Of a stretch of DNA of 64,000 bases, positions 25,900 to 34,051 are shown piece after piece; position 1 is the stretch's first letter, and every line of letters starts with the position of its first letter. Origin of the DNA: Paraktedonobacter sp964250225 (GTDB lineage Bacteria; Chloroflexota; Ktedonobacteria; Ktedonobacterales; Ktedonobacteraceae); the NCBI GenBank assembly GCA_964250225.1, contig CAXUEY010000004.1, forward strand, positions 9,999-73,998. Reading direction: 5' to 3'. The notes under the pieces were generated by a model. That model worked only from the letters and a program-made list of their open reading frames with translations. It searched no databases and was not told the origin of the DNA. The position numbers and the translations under genes were made by a program.

Positions 25900-27663
25900 T
25901 TAGTGCGAGGTCACATAGATCTTGCTCCAGTCATCGGGTGGGATCAGATCCACCGCGCTACTGGTCTGCCCAACGATGTAGGGTTTGAGCACGTGCGAGG
26001 CGTTGCGTTGGTCCATCGGCATCCAGGCCACGTCGTTGACCAGTTGCTGCTCGATGTGGTTATATAGCGAGAAGCGTGTGGTCTGAGTTGACTCAATGTC
26101 AGCCTGCCCCATTTGTGTTTGTAACTGCTGTTGCGCGCTGGCAGTGGAACTCAGGTTCTGACCATAGTTCCACTGGTTATTGGGCGCGTTTTTCGCAAAT
26201 TGCAGCGTAGTCCAGTCCTGGGGATCGGGATAGTCCGCGCCCCAGGCCGCAGCCCACATCTGCAAGCCCTGATTCTGGCACTTTGTCAGATCGGTCTGTG
26301 TGCAGAGTGTCTGGGACTCAGCTTTGAGCAGGGTCACAAAGTCGAGCACCTGGCTGCCGATATCCACACCGAGCACCTGTTGCCAATTCTGGCGCAGGGT
26401 CGTGACCTCTTTCTCCAGCGCGGGAACGTTGCTCTCATAGGTGATCTGGACTTTCGGGAAGGTAGCCAGCGTCAGGCCCTCTTCGCTCATACCCTGCTGG
26501 AAAAGCGCTTTGGCTTTCGCAGTGTCACCGCTGGTTGGAGCACCAGCAGGACATTGCAGGCTGGAATTGTAGCCAGGCATGCCATTGGGAATGATGTGAC
26601 AGGTTGGAGTACGCACGTTATTGTAAATGGCCTGGGCGATAATATCCTTGTTGGTTGCCAGCTCGAAGGCCTGGCGAATATGGACGTTATCAAACGGCTT
26701 GTACAGATAATTCATCGCGATATAGTCTATCGTCAACTGAGATGTCTGGCTATACTGATTGTTGGGCAGTGTTCTGGCGAGCTGGAGTTGTTCGGGTGGC
26801 ACCGCTTTCACGAAGTCCACCTGATTCGCCTGATACGCGTGGAAAGCTGTTTCAGGTGTTTTATAGAAGTCAAACTCCACTTTTTGCAGTTGAGGTTTGT
26901 CCTTATAATAGTAGGAATTCGGCACAAACTTGATCCCAGTGCTATGGCTATAGCTCTGGACCTTGAAAGGGCCGTCGCCGCCCTGACCGCCATTGTCGCC
27001 CAGGTGATCGGTCCATTTGCTCCCCCATTTATCGATCACACTCTTCTCAACTACATAGGAGGTCGGGTAGGTCAGCGCTTGCAGAAAATAGGCCGTTTTC
27101 TGGCTTGTCGTCAGTTGGACCGTATTGGCGTCGGGCGTTTTGATGCCATCGCCAAGCAAGGTCGGGATCTTCCCATTCACGCGATCAGCCGCGCCCTTAA
27201 TCTGGCCGAGATAGGTCAGAGTGACCCCGTTGAGGCTGGAAATTGCTGGGGAGAGCGCCCGGTCAAGGCTATAGGCGACATCCTGTGAGGTGAGTGGGGT
27301 GCCATCGCTGAACTTCAAAGCGGGGCGCAGGTGAAAGGTGTAAGTCAGGCCATCGGGCGAGACACTGTACGACTGCGCCAGTTGTGGCTGCACCTGTAAT
27401 TTATCGTCGAGCTGCACCAATCCAGTGAAGGCCATCGTAATGGCTTCAATCGAGGGTTGATCGGTAGCCTGACCAGGGTCAAAGGTCGAGATGTCCGACG
27501 CGACATCTCCATAGCGATAGACCTGCTGAGCGGCTGGCGCTTTGCTCTGACCCGCGCCATTGTTTACTCCAGGGGTTGAGCCACTACAGGCCGCCAGGAG
27601 CAGCACAAATAGACTGCACAGGATTGGGAAAAATCCTGGCTTCAAAAGCGTATTGGGTCGCAT
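25900..27663 (-). CDS. Peptide/solute ABC transporter substrate-binding lipoprotein
   Basis: The start at 27663 (AGGAA 6 bases upstream) gives 587 residues with a clean lipoprotein signal: a hydrophobic stretch ending LFVLLLAACSGS, where the Cys would be lipidated. The rest is an SBP_bac_5 (DppA/OppA) protein: VYRYGDVASDISTFDP, then LRPALKFSDGTPLTSQDVAYSLDR, and FVKAVPPEQLQLAR. It should bind oligopeptides or similar solutes at the outer face of the membrane. No permease or ATPase genes are next to it, so it is an orphan here. It has its own promoter and terminator and is therefore monocistronic. Confidence 0.93.
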   Translation of the reverse strand: MRPNTLLKPGFFPILCSLFVLLLAACSGSTPGVNNGAGQSKAPAAQQVYRYGDVASDISTFDPGQATDQPSIEAITMAFTGLVQLDDKLQVQPQLAQSYSVSPDGLTYTFHLRPALKFSDGTPLTSQDVAYSLDRALSPAISSLNGVTLTYLGQIKGAADRVNGKIPTLLGDGIKTPDANTVQLTTSQKTAYFLQALTYPTSYVVEKSVIDKWGSKWTDHLGDNGGQGGDGPFKVQSYSHSTGIKFVPNSYYYKDKPQLQKVEFDFYKTPETAFHAYQANQVDFVKAVPPEQLQLARTLPNNQYSQTSQLTIDYIAMNYLYKPFDNVHIRQAFELATNKDIIAQAIYNNVRTPTCHIIPNGMPGYNSSLQCPAGAPTSGDTAKAKALFQQGMSEEGLTLATFPKVQITYESNVPALEKEVTTLRQNWQQVLGVDIGSQVLDFVTLLKAESQTLCTQTDLTKCQNQGLQMWAAAWGADYPDPQDWTTLQFAKNAPNNQWNYGQNLSSTASAQQQLQTQMGQADIESTQTTRFSLYNHIEQQLVNDVAWMPMDQRNASHVLKPYIVGQTSSAVDLIPPDDWSKIYVTSH

Positions 27664-27979
27664 ATGGGTTCCTGCTCTAATTACTGTAGTAAAACGTATG
27701 CACCACCCCTGATCGTGAAAGGTATTCATCGGCTCTCTCCATCCATTTTACCAGCCTCTCCTACTTTTTTCAATACCATAGATGCTCTTTTCTCCACTTC
27801 ATCCACGTCCTAGTTAAGAATGCCAGAGCTTTCGTTAAAAAGAAAAGCGTCTCGCGGAAGCACGCATTATTAGAGTATCCTGACGAGAATGTGCTCTGCT
27901 AGCTATTCTAACACAGTGGAAAATAGCGCGCAGGGGGAAGGAAAATTGGCCCTGGCCTGGCCTGGCCTTCTCTGGCATG
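27664..27979. other. Intergenic region, 316 bases
   Basis: The region holds the promoter of the binding-protein gene at 27745-27773, a CCTGG pentamer repeated three times in tandem (27951-27965), and GGCC-rich dyads that may end the STAND/TPR transcript. No gene is evident. Confidence 0.5.
27745..27773 (-). promoter_or_regulatory. Promoter for the substrate-binding protein gene
   Basis: TTGAAA (27768-27773) and TAAAAT (27745-27750) on the minus strand have an ideal 17-base spacer. Transcription would begin about 75 bases before the chosen start codon. Confidence 0.7.
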
Positions 27980-30900
27980 TTAACATGTTTCTCCATTCGG
28001 AAGCGCGGCCAGTAACTGTTGGCAGCGCGTCTGAATGGCTTTGAGTTCGTATTGCTCGGCGGCGGCACATACCTCCTGGCCTTGCTGGCGGGCGAGCGCG
28101 AACTCACCGCGCAGGCGCGAGACGTGCGCACTCGCAAGGTGTGCCCGCGTGCGTGTCTCGGTATCCAATCCGCGCGAACTCAGGGCGCGCCGCAGATCGG
28201 TTGCCGCATGCTGGAGCGCGCGCTGGCCCTGGTGACTGGTTGCATTCCCGGTGTGTTCAACCAGCGCCAGGCGCAGATTGGCCAGAGCAATCAGTGCAAT
28301 GCCAATACAGGTCTGGTTGGACATGGTGCGAGCGATGGAGAGCGCGCGCCGGATGGCCCCGGCTGCCGCAGTAAAGTCGCCATGCTCCTGATAGGTTCTG
28401 CCCAGGGCGGCGCTCCACTGGCTGAGGTATTCACGATCATTCATCTGCTCAGCCATGCCCAGACACTCGCGATAGATGTGTTCGGCCTCATCAAAGTGCT
28501 GAGCCTCTGCCGCCATCTCCGCCAGGTTACTAAGGACAATGGACTTCACCGGGATATCTTCACTCTGTTCCGCATACGCGAGTGCGCGCTGGAAGAAATG
28601 CTGGGCCTGCTTGTATTCGCCACGCATAAGATGGATGTGGCCGGTATTGCAGTAGACATTTGCACTTTCGCGCCGTTGTTCGTATTGATCGTTAATGGTC
28701 ATGGCCTGCTGTAAATGCTGAAGAGACTCGCCAAATTGCCCCATAATCATATACAGGATACCGAGCAAGTTGTGTGCGCGCCCCAGGTTGGTGGGGTCTC
28801 CAAGCAAGGTGCGTCTGATACGCGTTTGCGCGCTGGCCGGGATACTCAGTTCGGAAGCAGGTGTGTTCGTAAACAACGCCAAAGCTTCTTGCGCAGCCTG
28901 GAAGGCCTCTTGATAATAGCCTTCCTGCCAGTAGAGGCTGCCGCGCTGGAGGCGCAGGCTGCCCCAGGCCGGTCCGTCCGTGATCCCCGCGGCGTGCAAC
29001 ACCTCTGCACCCCGTTCATAGCAGGAGCGCGCGCGCGCGGTGTCGCCAGTATAGCGCCAGATCCAGGCGCTCTCGCTCCAGAGCACGGCCTGGATCTGTG
29101 CTTCCAGCTGTGCTTCGGCTGGTGTCGCGAACACGCGTGGTGGCGTGGTGCGCAGTTGCAGGGCGCGCGCATAGTGATTACGTGCCTCGCTAAAGTTGCC
29201 CAGGATACGCTCGCACTCGGCCATGCGCTCGATCAGCAAGGCGAGGTGCAGATGTTGTTCCAGGATGCTGGCGGGCAACGCGGGCACCTCCGCTGAGGCG
29301 TCCATCAGAGGTTCAAGCAGGGCAGGTGCCAGGTGCTTAAGCGCGATGCGGTAATAGCGCGCGGCCCCAGGATAAGCAAAGAGGGCATAGGCGTGGTTGG
29401 CAGCCATCTCTGCGTAGTGCGCGATGCGAGCTGGTTCAGCGCCACCACGTACCAGGTGAGGGGTAATGGTTGCCGCTTCCGCGCTCTCGCGGGTCGCGTA
29501 GATGCGGCAGAGTGTATCAGCGGCGCGCAGGTGCAGACGAGCGCGCCGGGTTGCGGTCAGCCCTTGATAGAGATGGGTGGCCAGGAGAGGATGCCAGAAA
29601 TGATAGACGATATGGGCCGGCCCGCCTTCTTCCGTGAGCACATCGGCGTCCAGTGCCTCCTGGAGCAAAATCAGGACTGCCTCATCATCCCCTGCCGCGT
29701 TGCCCGTCTCCATTTCTGCGATCAGTTCAGCATCGAACGATCCGCCCAGGACAGCGGCCTTCCCCAGCAGGTCCTGACAATCTTTACTGAGGCGCGTCAG
29801 GCGATAGTCGAGCGCCGCAATAATACTGGCAGGAAGAATCTGGATCTCTTCGAGTGTGTCCATTGGAGCCGAGGTTGGGGGCGCGACGTTGGCACGCAGG
29901 GAGTAGCCCAGTTCTTCAGCAAAAAATGGATTGCCCGCCGCCTGGCTCTGGACGTGTGTGATTGCGGAGGTGGGTAGATAGGAGACCAGTGTCCCGATCT
30001 GCTCATCGCTCAAGGGTTGGACGCGCAGAAATTCTACCACCTGTTCGCGCTGCATACTGGCGAGCAGCTCTTTTAACGTGCGGTTAGCGATCAGTTCTTT
30101 TTCGCGGCAACTGGCCAGGAGTACGATAGGATAGGCGCTCATACGTCGCGCGAGATAGCCCAGCATTTGCGCGCTACTCTCATCAGTCCACTGAATATCG
30201 TCCAGTACAAGTAATAAGGGTGCATGCAGACTGAGGGTACAGAGAAAGGTATAAATGGCGTCGCGCAGACGTAACTCTTCCAGTTCGGGTGAAGGCGCAC
30301 CATAGAGCAGAGGCTCTGGCGCAGCTTTGATGCCCGCGCCAACCAGCTTCTCCTGCATTTCTGGGATGAGCATGTGTAAGGGTTGATAGATAGCGGCAGA
30401 GGCGTATTCTGTACTGTGTGGGATCAGATTGGGGGTATTGCTTAAGACACTACGCAGCATGGCCGTCCAGAGGCGATAGGGAATACTGCGCTCCTGAGGA
30501 TAGACGCGGCCCCAGAGGACATTCCATCCGCGTTTTTGGGCCTCGCGCGCGTTCTCCTCCGCCAGGCGTGTTTTTCCGATGCCAGCTTCGCCCATTAAGA
30601 TCAGACAACACGCGCGCGGGCGTTGGCTCGCGATTTGCGCGGCAGCAGTTGCGCCAGTGTGCTGGCTCAACTCGACCTGCATCAGCAACTGGTGAAGTGC
30701 GTCCAGTTCGCGGTCGCGCCCGACCAACGTGCTCTGGTTCATGCGTCCGATAGAGATCTCAGAAGTCATGGTTTTAGCCTCCTCTGCTGCATGTGCTTGT
30801 TGCGCATGTTCTGTTACTCCCTCTTCATCGAAAGCAGCTTGCTGAGCCGAGGTGCGCGTCTGTGCATCGTGCTCGATGAGCATGTCAGATTGTATGTCGG

Positions 30901-31195
30901 TATGAGAGATGACTGCCGACTTGTGCCGCTCTCCAGGCAGAACGTGCCTCTTGCGTCCCTGCTGCATGGCCTTGTGGGATGTATGTGTTTCAGGCGTGGG
31001 AATGGCAGGCATAATTTGTTCAGGTTTCGCGTCCGCGGGCAGCTTTTTGCCAACATATGTGCGCACTAAGCGCCCATTGACCAGCTGGTACGCATACCAA
31101 TAAGGCCCATGCCCCTTGCCCTCGCGGCATGGGCGGCAGCCGGGTTTGTTGCAAAAATTTTTCTGCTGGCGATAGTGAATGGTTTTACCTTCCAT
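27980..31195 (-). CDS. STAND-type ATPase with TPR repeats and Cys-rich N-terminus
   Basis: The 1071-residue protein has three parts. Residues 1-55 form a small Cys-rich motif, FCNKPGCRPC, then GHGPYWYAYQLVNGRLV, which I know as a small conserved domain of Chloroflexota proteins and which may hold zinc. Residues about 165-500 are an AAA/STAND ATPase: GRDRELDALHQLL, Walker A MGEAGIGKTRLAEE, Walker B LLLVLDDIQWTDESS, then HxxRVQPLSDEQ-type segments. From about 590 to the end are TPR-like helical repeats, as in MalT and AfsR-type regulators. No C-terminal HTH is visible, so direct DNA binding is unproven. A sigma-70-like promoter lies 80 bases upstream. The role is signal-responsive regulation, inferred. 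Confidence 0.8.
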   Translation of the reverse strand: MEGKTIHYRQQKNFCNKPGCRPCREGKGHGPYWYAYQLVNGRLVRTYVGKKLPADAKPEQIMPAIPTPETHTSHKAMQQGRKRHVLPGERHKSAVISHTDIQSDMLIEHDAQTRTSAQQAAFDEEGVTEHAQQAHAAEEAKTMTSEISIGRMNQSTLVGRDRELDALHQLLMQVELSQHTGATAAAQIASQRPRACCLILMGEAGIGKTRLAEENAREAQKRGWNVLWGRVYPQERSIPYRLWTAMLRSVLSNTPNLIPHSTEYASAAIYQPLHMLIPEMQEKLVGAGIKAAPEPLLYGAPSPELEELRLRDAIYTFLCTLSLHAPLLLVLDDIQWTDESSAQMLGYLARRMSAYPIVLLASCREKELIANRTLKELLASMQREQVVEFLRVQPLSDEQIGTLVSYLPTSAITHVQSQAAGNPFFAEELGYSLRANVAPPTSAPMDTLEEIQILPASIIAALDYRLTRLSKDCQDLLGKAAVLGGSFDAELIAEMETGNAAGDDEAVLILLQEALDADVLTEEGGPAHIVYHFWHPLLATHLYQGLTATRRARLHLRAADTLCRIYATRESAEAATITPHLVRGGAEPARIAHYAEMAANHAYALFAYPGAARYYRIALKHLAPALLEPLMDASAEVPALPASILEQHLHLALLIERMAECERILGNFSEARNHYARALQLRTTPPRVFATPAEAQLEAQIQAVLWSESAWIWRYTGDTARARSCYERGAEVLHAAGITDGPAWGSLRLQRGSLYWQEGYYQEAFQAAQEALALFTNTPASELSIPASAQTRIRRTLLGDPTNLGRAHNLLGILYMIMGQFGESLQHLQQAMTINDQYEQRRESANVYCNTGHIHLMRGEYKQAQHFFQRALAYAEQSEDIPVKSIVLSNLAEMAAEAQHFDEAEHIYRECLGMAEQMNDREYLSQWSAALGRTYQEHGDFTAAAGAIRRALSIARTMSNQTCIGIALIALANLRLALVEHTGNATSHQGQRALQHAATDLRRALSSRGLDTETRTRAHLASAHVSRLRGEFALARQQGQEVCAAAEQYELKAIQTRCQQLLAALPNGETC

Positions 31196-31274
31196 CGCGC
31201 CCTCTTCTCAGATAACATAAGCGAGAAGGTACAGAGACTCTACGAACAGGTTCTACAGTGCTTCATCTCATGCC

Positions 31275-31302
31275 ATTATAGCGCAATATCCGATGGAGTC
31301 AA
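31275..31302 (-). promoter_or_regulatory. Promoter for the STAND/TPR gene with direct repeats
   Basis: On the minus strand, TTGACT (31297-31302) and a perfect TATAAT (31275-31280) are 16 bases apart. The octamer TATAGCGC (plus strand) occurs at 31277-31284 and 31303-31310, overlapping the -10 and flanking the -35, so it could bind a regulator. Confidence 0.65.
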
Positions 31303-31355
31303 TATAGCGCTCTCGACTGCATAAAAGTGGTCATGTCTTGTTATCTGGTAGGATC

Positions 31356-33770
31356 TCATTTTGTGGAGAGGGCGAATGCGTAGAGTTCACCGGTGCGTGA
31401 ACTGGCATAGAGAATGCCATTGGCGATAGTCAGCGAGGATTCGAGCGCATTGCCAGTGGGATAGTTCCATACCTGTTTGCCGGAGAGGGCGTCAAAAACA
31501 GCGATCTTGCCATCCTGTGAGCCGACGTAGACCAGGCCATTGGCAATGATGGGCGACGAGATAATGGCACCTGGGATTTTCCTGCTCCACACGGACTTGC
31601 CAGAAGCTGCATCAAAGGCCGAGAGTTGACCATCGTGCGAGCCGACATAGACCAGGTTATTGGCGCTAGCAGGAGACGAGAGTGCAAATTGCATAGGATC
31701 AGTATTCCAGCTTTCCACGCCATTCGAGGTGTAGAAAGCGTAGAGCATATTATTGCTTGAATCAATGGGGTCTTCTAAGCTTACATAGACCCGGCCATTG
31801 GCGATCACAGGCGAGGAGAAGCTAAAACCGTTGTTAATGCTGGGCGTGGCCCAGATAAGCTTGCCAGTCTGGGCATTAAATACATAAAGCTTGCTATTGC
31901 TTGAGCCGAGATAAAGCAGTCCGTTGGCAACTGCGGGCGCAGTGAGAATGGGACTCCTGGCAGCGCCGCCCAGGTTGTTGATAGAGACGACCCATGCGAG
32001 TTTACCGGAACGTGCATCGAAGGCGTACAACTGGCCGCTTTCGGAGCCAATATAGATCAGATCATTGGCGAAAGTGGGCGAGGATTCGATAGGGCCGCCC
32101 GTCAAGGCCGACCATGCCAATTTGCCAGTATGCGCGTGAAACACATACAGTTTGCCATCGGTTGAGCCAATATAGACCAGTCCATCGCCCACCGCGGGCG
32201 AGGACTGCGTAATCCCGCCGGTGGAAGCAGTCCATTTGAGCGTGCCAGATGTACTATCGAAAGCCAGAAGCTGGCCAGTATTGGAGCCAATATAGACCAG
32301 GCCGTTAGCCACCACGGGTGAGGATGCGAGGAAGCTACCGGTTTGCATGTTCCATTTGAGGGCGAGCTTGTTAATGTTGCCCGCGCTCACATTCTGTTCG
32401 TAAAGATTGACGCCAGTATGTTGCGCGTTAAAACCTGCCATGACACCGGCTGTGGCTACCGCTTTATCATAGGTGTTTCTCTGGCTCACCTGGCTCGCTG
32501 GCGGAGCTGAGCCAGGGAGTAGAAATGCGAAGTAGCCCAGGATGCAGCCAGTAATGATGAGAAAGGCCAGCAGTGCCGTGATAAGGCGATGTCTTCTGGG
32601 GATAATTTGCCCGCGTAATTGCCTGCGGTCAAGCGGAGCCAGACTGGCGGGCAACGGCGTCTGGGCATCTTGTTCTCTGTCAGTGGAAATAGGCGCCTGC
32701 TCCCGACTCACAGCGCTCCCTTCATCATTCACGGGCGGTGTTACCTCGCGGATAGTAGTGAGATCTTCAACGGCAACTATCTCTGAGACCGGGAACTCCC
32801 CCTGTTCGCTAAGAAGGTTTGGCGAATGATTGGGTGATAACTGACGGGTCGGTCTGGGAAGCAAGTTCGTTGCCTGTTCTGGTAGCGAGGTTGGGCGGCC
32901 AGAAGGAGCCAGTAACACCGAGATTGCAGGCACCTTCTCCGTGGGTGAGCCATCGATAGCAGATTGCAGAGCCTGTGCAAACTGCGCGACGCTCTCAAAG
33001 CGCTCTTCTGGATTTTTAGCCAGAGCCTTCAAAACGACCTGCTCCGCTTCATCAGGCAGCCCAGGCCGCAGGATACGCAGGGGTGGGGGCGCGTTGAGAC
33101 GATGCTGAACTGCCACTTCAATAGGTGTGCCCAGAAACGGACGACGGCCTGTCAGCCACTCGTAGACTACCACCGCCAGCGCGTACTGGTCGCTGGCTGG
33201 ACACGGCTCGCCCTCACCCTGTTCCGGTGCCATATACGCCGGAGTGCCCGCCTGGGCGTGAATGCTCATCGTGGAACTCTGTTCCATAATTTTCGCAATG
33301 CCGAAATCACAGAGTCGAATTGTCCCATCAGCTCCCAACAGAATATTCTCCGGTTTGACATCCCGGTGAATCAGGCGGCGCGAATGCGCGAATTGCAAAG
33401 CCGCGGCTACCTGGGCCGTGTAGGTCACGATCTCAGGCAGGGGCAGACTGGCACCATGCCAGAAACGATCTCGAATGGCCCCGCCCGCCGCGTACTCCAT
33501 GATAATAAAAGGCGTGTCTTGCGGGCTGATGCCAAAGTCCAGAATAGGGATAATATAGGGATGGCGTAGACGCATGACACGCGCCTCATTCAGAAAATCC
33601 TTGAGTTCCAGGCTGCGCGTCAGTTGCAGGCGCAGCAATTTAATCGCCGCCAGGCTCTGATCGTGGATATGTTCGGCCAGGTAGACTACGCCAAAGGTCC
33701 CCCGTCCCAACTGGCGCTGCAAGCGATACTCGCTAATCTGTTGCCCGGTGTAATCCTGCGTATCAACCAT
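31356..33770 (-). CDS. Membrane Ser/Thr kinase with extracytoplasmic PQQ-type beta-propeller
   Basis: The start at 33770 (AGGAG 9 bases upstream) gives 804 residues. Residues about 15-275 are a Hanks-type kinase: LGRGTFGVVYLAE, AAIKLL, HRDVKPENILL, LCDFGIAK, GTPAYMAPEQ. A Pro/Thr-rich linker leads to one membrane segment (about 398-420). Outside the membrane, residues about 470-804 contain eight repeats of the type GLVYIGSxxGQLLAFDxxSGxxxW, an eight-bladed propeller like PQQ dehydrogenases and BamB. The catalytic lysine, HRD and DFG are intact, so it should be active. The propeller probably senses or binds something outside the cell. It is divergent from a second kinase gene. Confidence 0.93.
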   Translation of the reverse strand: MVDTQDYTGQQISEYRLQRQLGRGTFGVVYLAEHIHDQSLAAIKLLRLQLTRSLELKDFLNEARVMRLRHPYIIPILDFGISPQDTPFIIMEYAAGGAIRDRFWHGASLPLPEIVTYTAQVAAALQFAHSRRLIHRDVKPENILLGADGTIRLCDFGIAKIMEQSSTMSIHAQAGTPAYMAPEQGEGEPCPASDQYALAVVVYEWLTGRRPFLGTPIEVAVQHRLNAPPPLRILRPGLPDEAEQVVLKALAKNPEERFESVAQFAQALQSAIDGSPTEKVPAISVLLAPSGRPTSLPEQATNLLPRPTRQLSPNHSPNLLSEQGEFPVSEIVAVEDLTTIREVTPPVNDEGSAVSREQAPISTDREQDAQTPLPASLAPLDRRQLRGQIIPRRHRLITALLAFLIITGCILGYFAFLLPGSAPPASQVSQRNTYDKAVATAGVMAGFNAQHTGVNLYEQNVSAGNINKLALKWNMQTGSFLASSPVVANGLVYIGSNTGQLLAFDSTSGTLKWTASTGGITQSSPAVGDGLVYIGSTDGKLYVFHAHTGKLAWSALTGGPIESSPTFANDLIYIGSESGQLYAFDARSGKLAWVVSINNLGGAARSPILTAPAVANGLLYLGSSNSKLYVFNAQTGKLIWATPSINNGFSFSSPVIANGRVYVSLEDPIDSSNNMLYAFYTSNGVESWNTDPMQFALSSPASANNLVYVGSHDGQLSAFDAASGKSVWSRKIPGAIISSPIIANGLVYVGSQDGKIAVFDALSGKQVWNYPTGNALESSLTIANGILYASSRTGELYAFALSTK

Positions 33771-33858
33771 GAAATCTACTCCTGAGGGCCTGCCCCTACC
33801 CTCTTTCCGCTCTCTGCCCGAGACAACTTGAAGAGGTATCACACTCTTTTTGAGAAAT

Positions 33859-33884
33859 AAAATTGCATCTATAAATGCAATTTT
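33859..33884. promoter_or_regulatory. 10-bp palindrome between divergent kinase genes
   Basis: AAAATTGCAT and its exact reverse complement are separated by 6 bases. It lies between the two kinase starts and could be an operator, or a hairpin in either leader. Confidence 0.4.
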
Positions 33885-33904
33885 CTGGACGACTTTCTGT
33901 CTAT

Positions 33905-33923
33905 CTGTTACTCTCGATAACAG
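33905..33923. promoter_or_regulatory. Second dyad (CTGTTA-N7-TAACAG) in the kinase intergenic region
   Basis: Six-base inverted half-sites with a 7-base spacer, typical in size of a dimeric repressor site, lie about 130 bases before the plus-strand kinase start. Confidence 0.3.
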
Positions 33924-34051
33924 GTACGTTTTAATTAGTGATTGGGTAACGATAGCTACCTATAGAAAGTCGTGTGCCGTTTGTGCTGTCTTATATGATC
34001 CGAGAATATTGTACTGGAGAAATCTCAGAGAATCAACCCTGTGGGAGAAAA

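Noticed and set aside
26131..27288. A 385-codon open frame antisense to the substrate-binding protein gene
   Set aside because: It has no domain, mirrors the codon pattern of the real gene, and lacks a ribosome site.
28019..29977. Several plus-strand open frames opposite the STAND/TPR gene
   Set aside because: They are long only because the opposite strand is GC-rich coding DNA; the products show no recognisable motifs.
31356..32400. Repeated DNA that could be mistaken for a tandem repeat or CRISPR array
   Set aside because: The repeats are diverged, about 120 bases long, and encode the eight propeller blades of the kinase.
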